Assembly (NCBI GenBank): GCA_022376515.1
Contig: WTXI01000042.1
Location: 62,001-126,000 of the forward strand
DNA: 64,000 nucleotides
Direction: 5' to 3'
Source of the DNA: Lactifluus volemus
Lineage: Eukaryota > Basidiomycota > Agaricomycetes > Russulales > Russulaceae
The translations under genes and the position numbers were made by a program. Positions 35,590-44,939 of the stretch are shown piece after piece. The number at the start of each line of letters is the position of its first letter. Positions within the stretch are counted from its first letter, which is position 1. The notes beneath the pieces are model-generated. The model made no database searches, was not told the DNA's origin, and saw only the letters and a list, made by a program, of their open reading frames with translations.

Positions 35590-36213
35590 CCATGTCCAAT
35601 GGTACAAGTTGGTGTTCGAATACGGCACATAATCACAAATGACAGTGGCAATGTTGTTCCCTTAATACATTAACTGTACTTTTTTTCTTTTGAAAAAGGT
35701 GTATATGACCTTCTGTTGTGTGTTTTCAAAATGAGATGCTCGAGATTCAGTCTGATGTTGTCACAGCTCAGTTCAGTGAGTAGGTTTTACTAAGTTAGTT
35801 GTCCGAGAAACCTAAAGCTACTTCGGTCCTTCAAGTTATCGTGCCTCAATTGGTGGCACAACTTCGCCTGGCTCTGACCAAAGGATTACTGCTCGTTCTT
35901 CCTCTACCATCCCAAAGGGCTCCCTAATGCACGTGGAAACCTTGGCTCGAAATAGTCAAGCGAGTACATCTTCTCGATACCGAACCTCTGTTCAAGCAGT
36001 TAGACGGAGGTGGCTGGCCGACGTAGATGTCGTCAATGTCTGGAAGGCGTCTTTTAGTTGGTGTAATGTATGATTCAAAAGTACTGCATGCCAATGTTGC
36101 TGATTTATGTGAAGTTCTTGTGCACTTTATGGCGGAATCTCCACTGAAATTCGGGCTTTTTTAAAATATTATTCAGTAATGTATCTACTGAAATTCACGA
36201 CCTTTGGACTTAT

Positions 36214-36978
36214 CAGCGAATTAGGCCACACACAGAGTGTATCATAACTTACTAGTGTAAACTTGAGACTATCCGATTATTCTAATCAATACAGGACAAC
36301 CGTAGTTGTATATAAGCAAGTACGTATGCGATCACTATGAAGATAATGGACATACACTCGAGAAGCCCAACCAAGACGTGAGTCATGTCTCCGTTTTGTG
36401 CTTGGCTGAATAAGTTCGAATTCGAGTCTTTGTCTAGTAATCTCCATCATATGATACTCGTGGAAATCACACGCTTGGTTTACTCGGCTCAAAGCGGACG
36501 AGCACGCAGATGCAGACGCAGACGGAGCCCGGGGTTACAGGCGTCGGTGGCGGTGGCGATGATGACGATGACGATCAGGAGGACTCGGACTCGGAGACGC
36601 CTGTCAATCCCGCAGCACCCTGAGCCTAAGACTCGGACCTGTGACTGCACACGTGGGATCTTCTTCTGCTGTTCGTGTTGTTCTCAGGAGGAGCGCTAGT
36701 CGCGTCATCTGGTGAGAATGAGGGCCCGGGTAACCCTCAAGAACTGAATGATGATGTGACAGACCGGCGGTGATGAATGACAATAGTAGTAGCTGCCAGT
36801 GTGGCTGTATGTCGCCAGATCCACATATGGCGGAGAAAGGAGTGGACGGATCTCAATGAGGGAAACTTATCACCAGTCAAACTACTGCCAGTGTATGTTG
36901 AGACGCGCCCGCCACGTGGAATTACAGTAGGTGCAGAAACCTTCCGAGAAATGTAGTGGAAGAGTACCTAAATCCACC
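36214..36978. other. Loop sequence with a possible SET2 acidic-tail fragment
   Basis: No complete gene is seen. At about 36500-36640 the sequence resembles the coding strand of the SET2 acidic tail at 26780-26880: GATGCAGACGC, then a GGTGGCGGTGG/GGCGGTGATGG block, a GAC/GAT run and a CGCCNGTCNATCC block followed by GCAG. It reads as an Asp/Glu/Gly-rich frame with a stop. It may be a captured exon fragment or convergent low complexity. Confidence 0.35.
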
Positions 36979-37855
36979 TCATATACCCACAATCGACTTA
37001 AATGCCTCATAGCACCTCAAAATCTCGCGTCTGTTGTCGGGGAGTTTCATCGCTTCGCTACGCCGACGGGCAGGAAGTGGAAGGTGCGGATAACAATACA
37101 TCACCCGTGTTTCCTCTGGAGGATAGGTCCCATGGCGAATATGAGTTGACAGAGTCTCGGTGACAGAAATTTTGAAGAAAACGGGAAACGTGCGGAGCAT
37201 GACGATGCCGGGCATGACCTAAGGGAGAATAAGCCATCAGAAAAGAATCAACAAACTCGCGAAAATGACTCAGCTTTTCTACCAAAGGAGGGAGTCCAAC
37301 TGCTTCTCTGCGGCGATCATTCTCGTTAAAGGCTGCAATTGCCTTTACTACAAGCTGAGCGTGTACATTAATGGGCACCGTGTTCTCCGATCTCTTCGCC
37401 TCGGGCTGGACAAGGAGAAGAATACTATCGTTCCGATCGACAATACAGATACCAGCTCTTGTGTTTCTGGTTTCACCACAAATAAAGAGCGGGATGTCAA
37501 CCTTGATGTCAACCCGCCTGCGTGCCACCCGTTCTCGATAAGAGTATCCCAGGGACTCGAAAAGCCAGATGGCAAGTTGAATCACATCATTTTGACCCAT
37601 TTTGGGGATCATGGACATGTCGAGGGAAAAGTTATCTCGTTGCACGGGGTCACAATCGCCAGCAACGGTCGGTAGCTCCTATGAGGTGAAAATTTGTTAG
37701 TCTTTCCAAAGGCTATATATCGCAAATATATCATCGCCTACCTGTAAGCCAAAGAATGGAAGGGGTTTCATCTGATTGAGGCTAATATGATACGACTTCA
37801 GATCATAGAGCGTCCAGTTGCTGCCAGACTTGGCGGAACGAATGAGGTTGGCCAT
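36979..37855 (-). CDS. PD-(D/E)XK-like family protein, degenerate copy in the inverted-repeat loop
   Basis: This is a paralogue of 48915-49805 with three exons: 37742-37855 (MANLIRSAKSGSNWTLYDLK), about 37275-37678, and 36979 to about 37215, ending EAFKSIVGI. The intact paralogue shows a KPD...EDK arrangement typical of PD-(D/E)XK nuclease folds. Here KPD has become RAG and EDK is EAK, so the first catalytic acid is missing. The donor of intron 2, GTGAGT in the paralogue, is CTGAGT here (about 37275). Splicing would need the upstream GTAGAA, which keeps frame. It is probably catalytically dead and perhaps a pseudogene. The family is common in multicopy form in agaricomycetes, function unproven. 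Confidence 0.6.
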
Positions 37856-38698
37856 GATGACTTAAAGATTAGGGTCCGAGTTACACAACCACAACTGAAT
37901 GGTACTACAGAGGCAAGATGAGTTGTCTAGTTTTAGGGGAAAACTCCACATGAACTAGTGGATACAAGTAAGCATCACGCCTGGCATCGGCGGCATCGCA
38001 GCACCTGAGACGTCTCGTGACGTTCGTGCATCACGTGTTTTTCCGTTGACTGACTTGACTCTTGCTTTGGTGGACTTGTTAACCTGGTTATCGTGCGCCG
38101 TGCGGCTAATCGTTTTGTGAATGTATTCTCCTGGTACACCTTACTCCGTTCATTTCTGATCTATTTCTGAGTTACAACAGGCTGTATTCAAGTCGTGGAT
38201 GTGAGCATTGTTAAGGTACCTTGGCTTGGGGGCCCGCCCTTTGCCAATGGGCCCTCGCCATAATCTCGGATCTTATGGCTCCTGCCTCACATTGAATGAT
38301 GCTTATTTCAGAAATGAAGCTCGATTGGGCACGTTGAGAAAGGGTCCGAGTCACTGTCAAACTTTGGTGGGTCGTAACGATGATCATTAGTAATATTGAT
38401 CATTGATTTACCTGTCAGTGCACACGCATGCAAGGCTTCAAGCTTCATGCATCATGCTTCAAGTTTCAAGTTTGACACCGATACCCCTGGAGGCGCGGAC
38501 GAGACGGTAAATGATCGGCGTGAGCATCACAGCATCCTCTGCCAGGAAGATGACATGGATATAGGGTTTGGTGTATACGTGTACTGCTCGCTATATATTT
38601 GTGTAGCGTCATCACGGTTAGGCATTCCATGTTCTGCTGCTGTTAAGTCACAAACAAACGCCCTCGCTTTCTACCTCAAGCCTGCTCGTTTTTCTGGG
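37856..38698. other. Intergenic region inside the inverted-repeat loop, no gene seen
   Basis: This is the presumed shared upstream region of the divergent PD-(D/E)XK-like and membrane-protein genes. It contains only short frames. A local CATGCAAGCTTCA-type direct repetition occurs near 38430-38475. Confidence 0.35.
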
Positions 38699-40449
38699 AT
38701 GGCAAACCTCCGAGATCCCAGCGTAGTCCTGTATGATACCTGTGAGTATGCTTCGCTCTGGATTTAGAATGAACAAGCCTGAGTGAGCTCGTGTTTTAAA
38801 CAGTGGTGGTAGTAAAGCTCTGGCATGCTTTTTATGGCATCTTCCTGTGTGTTGCCTGCCTTTCACCACTATGCATATCCTTTCCCAACATTCCACTTTT
38901 CAGGTGGGAATTCTTCACCACTCTGGACTTCGAGTGGAGTTTCATCCGAGGGCATCGCCGCTACCGTTGGACAATTTGGGTCTGTAATAGTCTCACTGAG
39001 TCGCCTGGGACTGACTTTTACTCTTCGTTAGATTTACTCCCTTGCACGGATAACCACTCTCATAGCCGTAATCCTCAACACCGTCGGGTTTTCCTTCTCA
39101 AGACCAATCAATTGCCAGGTATGTGCATTGTCCAGCGTCTGCCGCCTCCCTCCACCCGTATAAGTTAATGACGATCATGACAATCACAAGGTCTTGGTTA
39201 TTCTTGAATTTGTGAGCACCGTCTCAGATGCACTTCGTTTTCTAAGGAGGGAAAGCTAATCAGTTTCAACCTTGTGCTCTCTCTTTTTCTCTTTTAGACA
39301 TTCGCCTTCTTTGCAGTAGCCTGCGCATCATTGTTGATGGTCCTTCGCGCGTACGCTGAGTCTCATCTGGGTTTGGAAATTAGGAAAACTGATGGTGGCA
39401 CTAGCGTCGCCATTTGGAACCACAATAAGATTGTCCTGGCACTCGGAACCAGCTTATGGGGAACAAACACTGCTTTTCTCATCCAAGGTAAATCTCTTTC
39501 CCTGTTCTTCCTCATTGGACCAGGAATCTCATGAACTGGTGATTTGCTGTCAGGGACCGTGCGGGTAAATAATAAGATTTAAGTACTTGGTAACCTTTGG
39601 CGCTGATGCATCCCCAGCTCCGCTCCATATGGGGACCTGAGGAAAGCGTCTGTATGGTGCCCAACTCAGACGTCGCCAAACTTAACGTCGTCGTCACGTT
39701 CATTACCAACCTCGTTCTGCTCCTTATGACAGTCATCGGCCTGCTTCGCCTACGCGTGGGAGGCGGTGGCATGCTCAATCTGGGGAGGTTCCTATGGAGA
39801 CAGGTAGCTAGTGGCATGTTTCCATGGCTGTAGACTTTCGATGCGCTGATATGTCTTCTGTCTGGAAGGGCATTATTTGTCTCTCACTGGGCGTTGTTGC
39901 TGGGATCCCACCAGTGGTCAGTCTGACTACGATACTAGTCCCTCAGCGCTTATCCTCGCTCATCACTATTTTTGCCTCAGGTGTTCCTTTTTTTGAACCT
40001 CAATGGTAAATTTCTTTTCTCTAAAGCTCACCGGCGATTGAAGTTGATAGATCCCAATACTTCTCGAAATTCCAGACGTGTTTAACCTTGTATGTTCTTT
40101 CTCTACCGCAAATCGGAGTGGAGAAAAGCTGCCAGTCTTATGCATTCCGCGATAAAGATGTTTCAGGTCCCTGCATTGATAGCATTGACAATCGCTGCTA
40201 CGCGATCCTATCGTTCTCTTATGAGCTTTTCCCCTGACACGTATGCCCCTCTTAACTTTACTTTCGCCTCCTTACTCATGTGGTTGATATTGCTATAGTA
40301 TCAACGGCTCAGGCTTTCCAAATAGTGGTCTCTCGTTTGCAAAGGTCAAAGGGGTTCCCGATCCCGATGGGACTATTCCACATGGCTCGATATGTGTGGC
40401 TGTACACACTACACACGAGCAAAACTCATTGTCGCAAGAAACCCTTTGA
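38699..40449 (+). CDS. Multipass membrane protein, WEFFTTLDFEW family
   Basis: About nine exons can be linked with GT/AG sites. The start at 38699 gives MANLRDPSVVLYDT, then LWHAFYGIFLCVACL, WEFFTTLDFEW and YRWTIW (to about 38981). IYSLARITTLIAVILNTVGF follows (about 39031), then VLVILEF/TFAFFAVACASLLMVLRA, NHNKIVLALGTSLWGTNTAF, VVVTFITNLVLLLMTVIGLL (about 39690-39745), GIICLSLGVVAGIPPV and FQVPALIALTIAATRSYRSL (about 40165). The tail ends HEQNSLSQETL, with a stop at 40447. Seven or more hydrophobic segments are visible. This lineage-specific family has no established function and is not STE3-like in sequence. A broken paralogue lies next to the ankyrin NLR at 6644-8343. Confidence 0.75.
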
Positions 40450-41224
40450 GGTCCCAAGGCAGCACAGAGGAACCTGGGCAGCCGCGCGTTGAAGCACACA
40501 ACTGGGGCCCGAGGAGGACGTATATGCAAGCGAGGAGAAAATAGTTTCCATCATGATGGAGGTGCGTGACGCCACGCAACACCCGGGCCGGCTGGGCCGC
40601 CCCGCACTTATGATACACCAAAGGTCGTGAATTTCAGTAGATAAATTACGGAATAATATTTAAAAAAAAAAGTCCGAATTTCAGTGGAGATTCCGCCATA
40701 AAGTGCATAACTTCACATAAATCAGCAACACTGGCATGCAGTACTTTGAATCATACATTACACTAACTGAAAGACGCCTTCCAGACATTGACGACATCTA
40801 CGTCGGCCAACCACCTCCGTCTAACTGCTTGAACAGAGGTTCGGTATCGAGAAGATGTACTCGCTTGACCATTTCGAGCCAAGGTTTCCACGTGCATTAA
40901 GGAGCCCTTTGGGATGGTAGAGGAAGGACGAGCAGTGATCCTTTGGTCAGAGCCAGGCGAAGTTGTGCCACCAATTGAGGCACGATAACTTGAAGGACCA
41001 AAGTGGCTTTAGGTTTCTCGAACAACTAACTTAGTAAAACCTACTCACTGAACTGAGCTGTGGCAACACTAGACTGAGTCTCGAGCATCTCAATTTCAGA
41101 ACACACAGCAGAAGGTCATATACACCTTTTCAAAAGAAAAAAAGTACAGCTAATGTATTAAGGGAACAACATTGCCACTGCCATTTGTGGCTATGTGCCA
41201 TATTCGAACAACCATTGGACATGT

Positions 41225-41440
41225 TTAAATGCAAGTGCCGTCGATAGGGTCGCAGGAGGTGGGATCAGTAGACGGCATCGAGGTCGGTTCCACGACAGGG
41301 GTTGGAATCACCATCGTGGTGAAATCGAAGTCGTTGAAGGAGTCCTGTCGTTCCATCATGTTGCCACCACGGCGGACCGGACCAGCCGACACAGCGAGGG
41401 GAGCAAGAAGAACGGCAATCGAGAATTTGAAGAACAACAT
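41225..41440 (-). CDS. Small secreted peptide, 71 aa, right-arm paralogue
   Basis: The start MLFFKFSIAVLLAPLAVSA has one alanine less than the left copy, followed by the same GPVRRGGNM processing region. It ends TSCDPIDGTCI, one residue longer than the left copy before the cysteine loop, so the lengths stay equal. The centre reads DSFNDFDFTTMVIPTPVVEP against DPFISFKGVTIVIPTPFAAA in the left copy. Most changes alter the amino acid, and both indels are whole codons. That pattern suggests selection on an expressed peptide. The promoter region with TATA-like motifs is shared with the left copy. Confidence 0.7.
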   Translation of the reverse strand: MLFFKFSIAVLLAPLAVSAGPVRRGGNMMERQDSFNDFDFTTMVIPTPVVEPTSMPSTDPTSCDPIDGTCI

Positions 41441-41884
41441 TTTCGTCGGGAGTATAGTATAGTTGGGACCAGTGTCGAGTGTGCTTGAAGGAAAGTGATT
41501 ATTAATAAAAGGGAGCAACTGTGACCTGCCAGTGGCTACCCAGATAGATACTTGCTGGAAGTCAGAAGGATGATGATCATGACGATGGGAAAGTATACAC
41601 ACCTGACGAAGAGGCAGAATTCGATGCCTGCACTTCAGTTTCTTCGAGCTATTTATCCATGAGTCGGTGGCTTATAAAAACAATCGTCCTGAATCGATCA
41701 TAGGGCAACAAAAAGGGTCGGTCCTACTAGTAACGCGATCGTGAAGAAAAAAACAACAGATGAAATATGTAAAGCCGGTATCATGCCTTGGATTCGGAGG
41801 CGTTGGCGTCGGTAGGCGTTCCCGCAGCTTCTTCCGAATCTGCCATAAATGAGTGTGCTCGTCGGTCACTAGGTAGTTTGGTAA

Positions 41885-42289
41885 GTGGAGCGAGGCGCCA
41901 GCTCCCCGCCACTCGTTGTGAGGGTGAGGCGGCGCCAGGTGCTAAGACACGCTAATAGTCAGTTCCGAGTTGTGAAGCACAACGGTGGTACGTATCGTAC
42001 GTCCATCACTGGTTATGCACAACGGGGCATTCAGTTATCCACCCTATGCTGCCAGGGTCGATTGCCCGTCCGTGTCCTCGGGCCCTTCCCTTTTCAAGCT
42101 TTCCTTCCAACCGGAGTCTACCCTTCCATAATCCCAGCTCTCCGAGTCCAGCAGGAAGGAGAAGAAAGAGAACGGAAAAACGTGAAGGAGGACGAGTCGA
42201 GCTCTTGTGTTATTAATAAAGATGAAAGGTGGAGTCCGCATCAGTTGCTGGTGGTGGCGCATTCAAATTGCGATGACAAACAATACTAG
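41885..42289 (+). CDS. Conserved ORF in right inverted arm, unknown
   Basis: This 134-residue counterpart of 34537-34944 has the same start MERGASSPPLVV and the same end. One codon is deleted (YRTSITGY versus YRTTSITGY) and few substitutions occur. No domain is recognised, so its coding status is doubtful. Confidence 0.25.
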   Translation: MERGASSPPLVVRVRRRQVLRHANSQFRVVKHNGGTYRTSITGYAQRGIQLSTLCCQGRLPVRVLGPFPFQAFLPTGVYPSIIPALRVQQEGEERERKNVKEDESSSCVINKDERWSPHQLLVVAHSNCDDKQY

Positions 42290-42327
42290 GGAAATGACGA
42301 CATTTGTCGTCGGCTACTTCTACCTTG

Positions 42328-42480
42328 CTTGCAGACATTGAGGTTGCAAGTCTATCTATACATCAACATACAGCTTCACGGATAGGAAGGCAGAGGGCGG
42401 AAGAAAAGCAATTACAGTAGTACCCACCTGTATGGGAGAACGATGCATCACGTGTAGTATCTACTAACTGCGTGCTCCGG
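42328..42480. repeat. Dispersed repeat, copy 1 (copy 2 at about 48508-48640)
   Basis: Shared blocks are TTGCAGACATTG, GAGGTTGCAAGT, ACATACAGCTTCACGGATAGG and TCACGTGTAGTATCT. Both copies are in the same orientation and each lies a short distance upstream of fragments of the same gene families, indicating a larger duplicated module. Confidence 0.7.
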
Positions 42481-42544
42481 TCACCCCTTCACACATTTTC
42501 GCCCGGCAAGCAGGATACAGCATCAGCCCCGAGCGGTCGCGTAA

Positions 42545-42700
42545 TTGCAAAGAAGATCACAACTATTCAAAATTAATATTGTTCGACACGTCTCTTATGG
42601 ATTCCTTTGCTTCACCGGCCACGTCTTCATAAGCCTAGCACCGTCTGGATTTCAGATAAACATGAGACACGGCTTGATATGTCGAAGAAGATGGCGGTCA
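42545..42700 (+). pseudogene. Remnant of an NACHT-WD40 gene 3' end
   Basis: The DNA resembles 34127-34330 of the NLR gene in direct orientation: GCAAAGAAGATC, CTTATGGATTCC, TTGCTTCACCGGCCA and GACACGGCTTGAT are shared. Only the last 150 bp or so of the gene are present, with deletions. It lies just outside the right inverted arm, mirroring the NLR stop just outside the left arm. Confidence 0.7.
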
Positions 42701-42857
42701 CGGTTTATATCTGCTGATGTCCGCACGTCTTCGTCGGTACGCTGCGAACGGCTTTTGCTGGTAGGACGGGTTGATCCGCGAGATTAGGTCAGATCGTTGC
42801 CAGCAATCTGATCGTGTCGCCAATCCAGGCATGCTGGTGAGCTATTCTCATCCATCA

Positions 42858-43260
42858 TCATTCTTTGTTGACGGAGTTCAGCCCCCACTCTTTCTGAAAA
42901 CGTTCTGATTTTTTTTTTGAGAATAGCTTATCAGCGTCTTTGGCCACCATCGGCAGTGCTAGGTCGTGGAAGGATGTCAGGAAGAGTGTGAACGGGGGCT
43001 CTCCCTCCGTCATCAAGGTGTTTGCTTCCGTTTTCTTTTGTTGTTCCTGCGTAACCAATCTTTCCGTCAATCTTCAATCACGGCAGGTGATGTGGGTCAG
43101 CTCCCCGTATTTGCTCAGAATTTCCTCGCGCCTGAGGTTTGTCGCCGCATTCTTCTTCCCGCGTTTGACAGTCCCATTCTTCAATTTGGTCTCGTTTGTG
43201 CTCGGGGGGAGTTCGTACTTTTCTCTGTGGTATCTTTCATAGAAGCCAAGGTATTTTTCA
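42858..43260 (-). pseudogene. Unrecognised coding-like region with an internal stop
   Basis: One frame runs EKYLGFYERYHREKYELPPS...EEILSKYGELTHITCRD, meets a TGA (about 43070), and continues in the same frame as RLTERLVTQEQQ...SERFQKEWGLNSVNKE to a stop at 42858. Composition on both sides of the TGA looks protein-like and charged. I do not recognise the family. It may be the 3' end of a broken gene. Confidence 0.35.
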
Positions 43261-43502
43261 GCAAATAGACATATTTCAATACCAAGATGAAGAGAATTCG
43301 GAAGTCGGCAGCCTGAAAGAAGGAGGATAAGGGCCTGTAACTTGCGAAGCGTTGATCTATGTTGATTATGTGACTTTCAATGCCCTTGTTGTAGGTTAAA
43401 AATAGGAGAACCGCTCTGTGGTGCATTTGAAGTCGCGCTACGTTGAAGGTGTAGGTGGCCTACATGGGCGAATCGCGATGGCACGTGGAACGTCTACCAA
43501 TA

Positions 43503-43942
43503 GTCCAGCCTGACTGCCACTATACACCGTTACCGTTACGGGTTAAAACCATCTGCAATCGAGCCCCAAACGGAACAGCACCAACACTCAATAATGTAGT
43601 TTACGAACTTGAACAGCAATGCTATCATATGGTTAAATACCTACGATGGACTTAAATGCTTGATAGCACCTCAAAATCTCGCGCCTGCTGTCTAGAGGTC
43701 ACATGCCTTTGCTAAGGCAACAAGCAGGACGAGGAGTTGGTGGGTAACAATACGTCACCAGGGTTTCCTCTGGAGGATAGGTCCCATGGCAAATATGAGA
43801 TGAGAGAGTCTTAGTGACAGGAATCTTGAAGAAAACAGGCAATGTGCCAACCATGACAATGCCAGGCATGACCTGAGGGGGAACAAGCCATCAGAAATGA
43901 ATCAACAAGCTCACAAAAACAACTCACCTTTTCCACCAAAGG
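43503..43942 (-). pseudogene. PD-(D/E)XK-like family 3' exon fragment, with 3' flank
   Basis: This is nearly the same sequence as 48790-49215, covering the 3' flank (AGCCTGACTGCCAC), the terminal exon from its stop at 43633, intron 2 and the start of the preceding exon (TTTTCCACCAAAGG). It ends abruptly at 43942, where a second fragment of the same exon begins in opposite orientation. Internal changes break the frame. Confidence 0.75.
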
Positions 43943-44157
43943 TCCGCACATCACCAGTTTTTTTCAAGATTCCTGTGACAAAGGAGTTGTCAACCCATGT
44001 TTGGCATGGGACATATCCTCCCAAAGAAACCTGTGTAGAATATTGTCACCCGCCAGTTCCTTTTGTCTGCCACCATACTGAGGGTATGAAACTCCTCAGT
44101 AACAGGCATGAGATTCTGAGAGCTTACGAAGCTTTTAAGTTAATCGTAGGGATATGA
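43943..44157 (+). pseudogene. PD-(D/E)XK-like family 3' exon fragment, inverted neighbour
   Basis: On the plus strand the frame reads SPVFFKIPVTKELSTHVWHG, then GTYPPKETCVEYCHPP and NRHEILRAYEAFKLIVGI up to the stop at 44155-44157. This is the family's complete terminal exon without upstream exons. It is more diverged from the 48.9-kb copy than the minus-strand fragment beside it, so the pair did not arise by simple inversion of one another. Confidence 0.75.
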
Positions 44158-44900
44158 CTCATATGAGACGTCGTGGAAGCAGAACACCCTTGTGTCATTC
44201 ATTGACTTTATAGTTTGCCTTAAGCATGCGTACAGCCATGCTAGTAATCAGAGCAGTACCCATGCAAGTTTGTCGTTGACTCGTTGTCGAGGGAGCATTG
44301 TTCGTCCCACTTACGAAGGACTTCACTAGCATGGGGTCTTGTCTATGGCATGGCGAAGGCGATGCAGCGTCAGAAAACTCGGCTGGGTGCCGGAAGGTCA
44401 GCAAAGATGGAGCCGAGGTGGATGAAACTATAAAGGTTTGGTCCCGTGTCACAGAACTGAATAGGACGATGTGGTACAGGGGTAAGAAGGATTATTTTTG
44501 TTTGGGGGAAAACCCCAGTTATTTATACATGAGTTTATGGATATTGAGATACCAAAACGAGCAGCGTGATGTAACTAGCGGATGCAACTCTTATAGAAAC
44601 CAGTCGTCGTCGCGGTCGAATCCATATCCTTGAAATGCAACACGGCACGTGATCGTGATAAAATGGTGGCAACGTGCGTAAACTATTCACGGAGACTCAC
44701 CAGAAGTTCAGAAGTTGCAGTACGAATAAATAGAATCAATTGTACAGTGCATATATTTTAGAAATTTCAACTCTTTCTCTACTTTGTTTTTTTTTACCAG
44801 TAGAAACCTGTACAATTTTGTTGTCCTCCTGCACCCACAGACCAGCGCTCTGGGTACGTGCGCCTGAAAGCCAACTTGAAGCTTGAAGAGTAACAGGCAG
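44158..44900. other. Intergenic region, no gene seen
   Basis: Only short frames without family resemblance. An AT-rich stretch near 44700-44800 precedes the duplicated PPR-like flank. Confidence 0.35.
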
Positions 44901-44939
44901 TGAGTCCATGACGTTTTCCGGGCGTGGAGTTCAGCCACT

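Larger units (their letters stand above)
34501..36213. repeat. Left arm of a 1.7-kb inverted repeat
   Basis: The reverse complement is found at 40617-42326 with high identity over almost the whole length. The inner boundary is sharp at CACGACCTTTGG (about 36213). The outer boundary is at about 34501, 140 bp after the NLR stop. The arm carries one secreted-peptide gene and a conserved opposite-strand ORF. The two arms flank 4.4 kb of unique sequence. I see no classical transposon termini or target duplication at the outer ends. Confidence 0.9.
40617..42326. repeat. Right arm of a 1.7-kb inverted repeat
   Basis: This is the reverse complement of 34501-36213. Differences are scattered substitutions and small indels, with a cluster inside the secreted-peptide coding region. 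Beyond 42326 the sequence changes to a different repeat, which is also found at about 48508-48640. Confidence 0.9.

Noticed and set aside
38699..40449. STE3-type pheromone receptor
   Set aside because: Although it is multipass, the WEFFTTLDFEW and YRWTIW motifs mark a different lineage-specific family.
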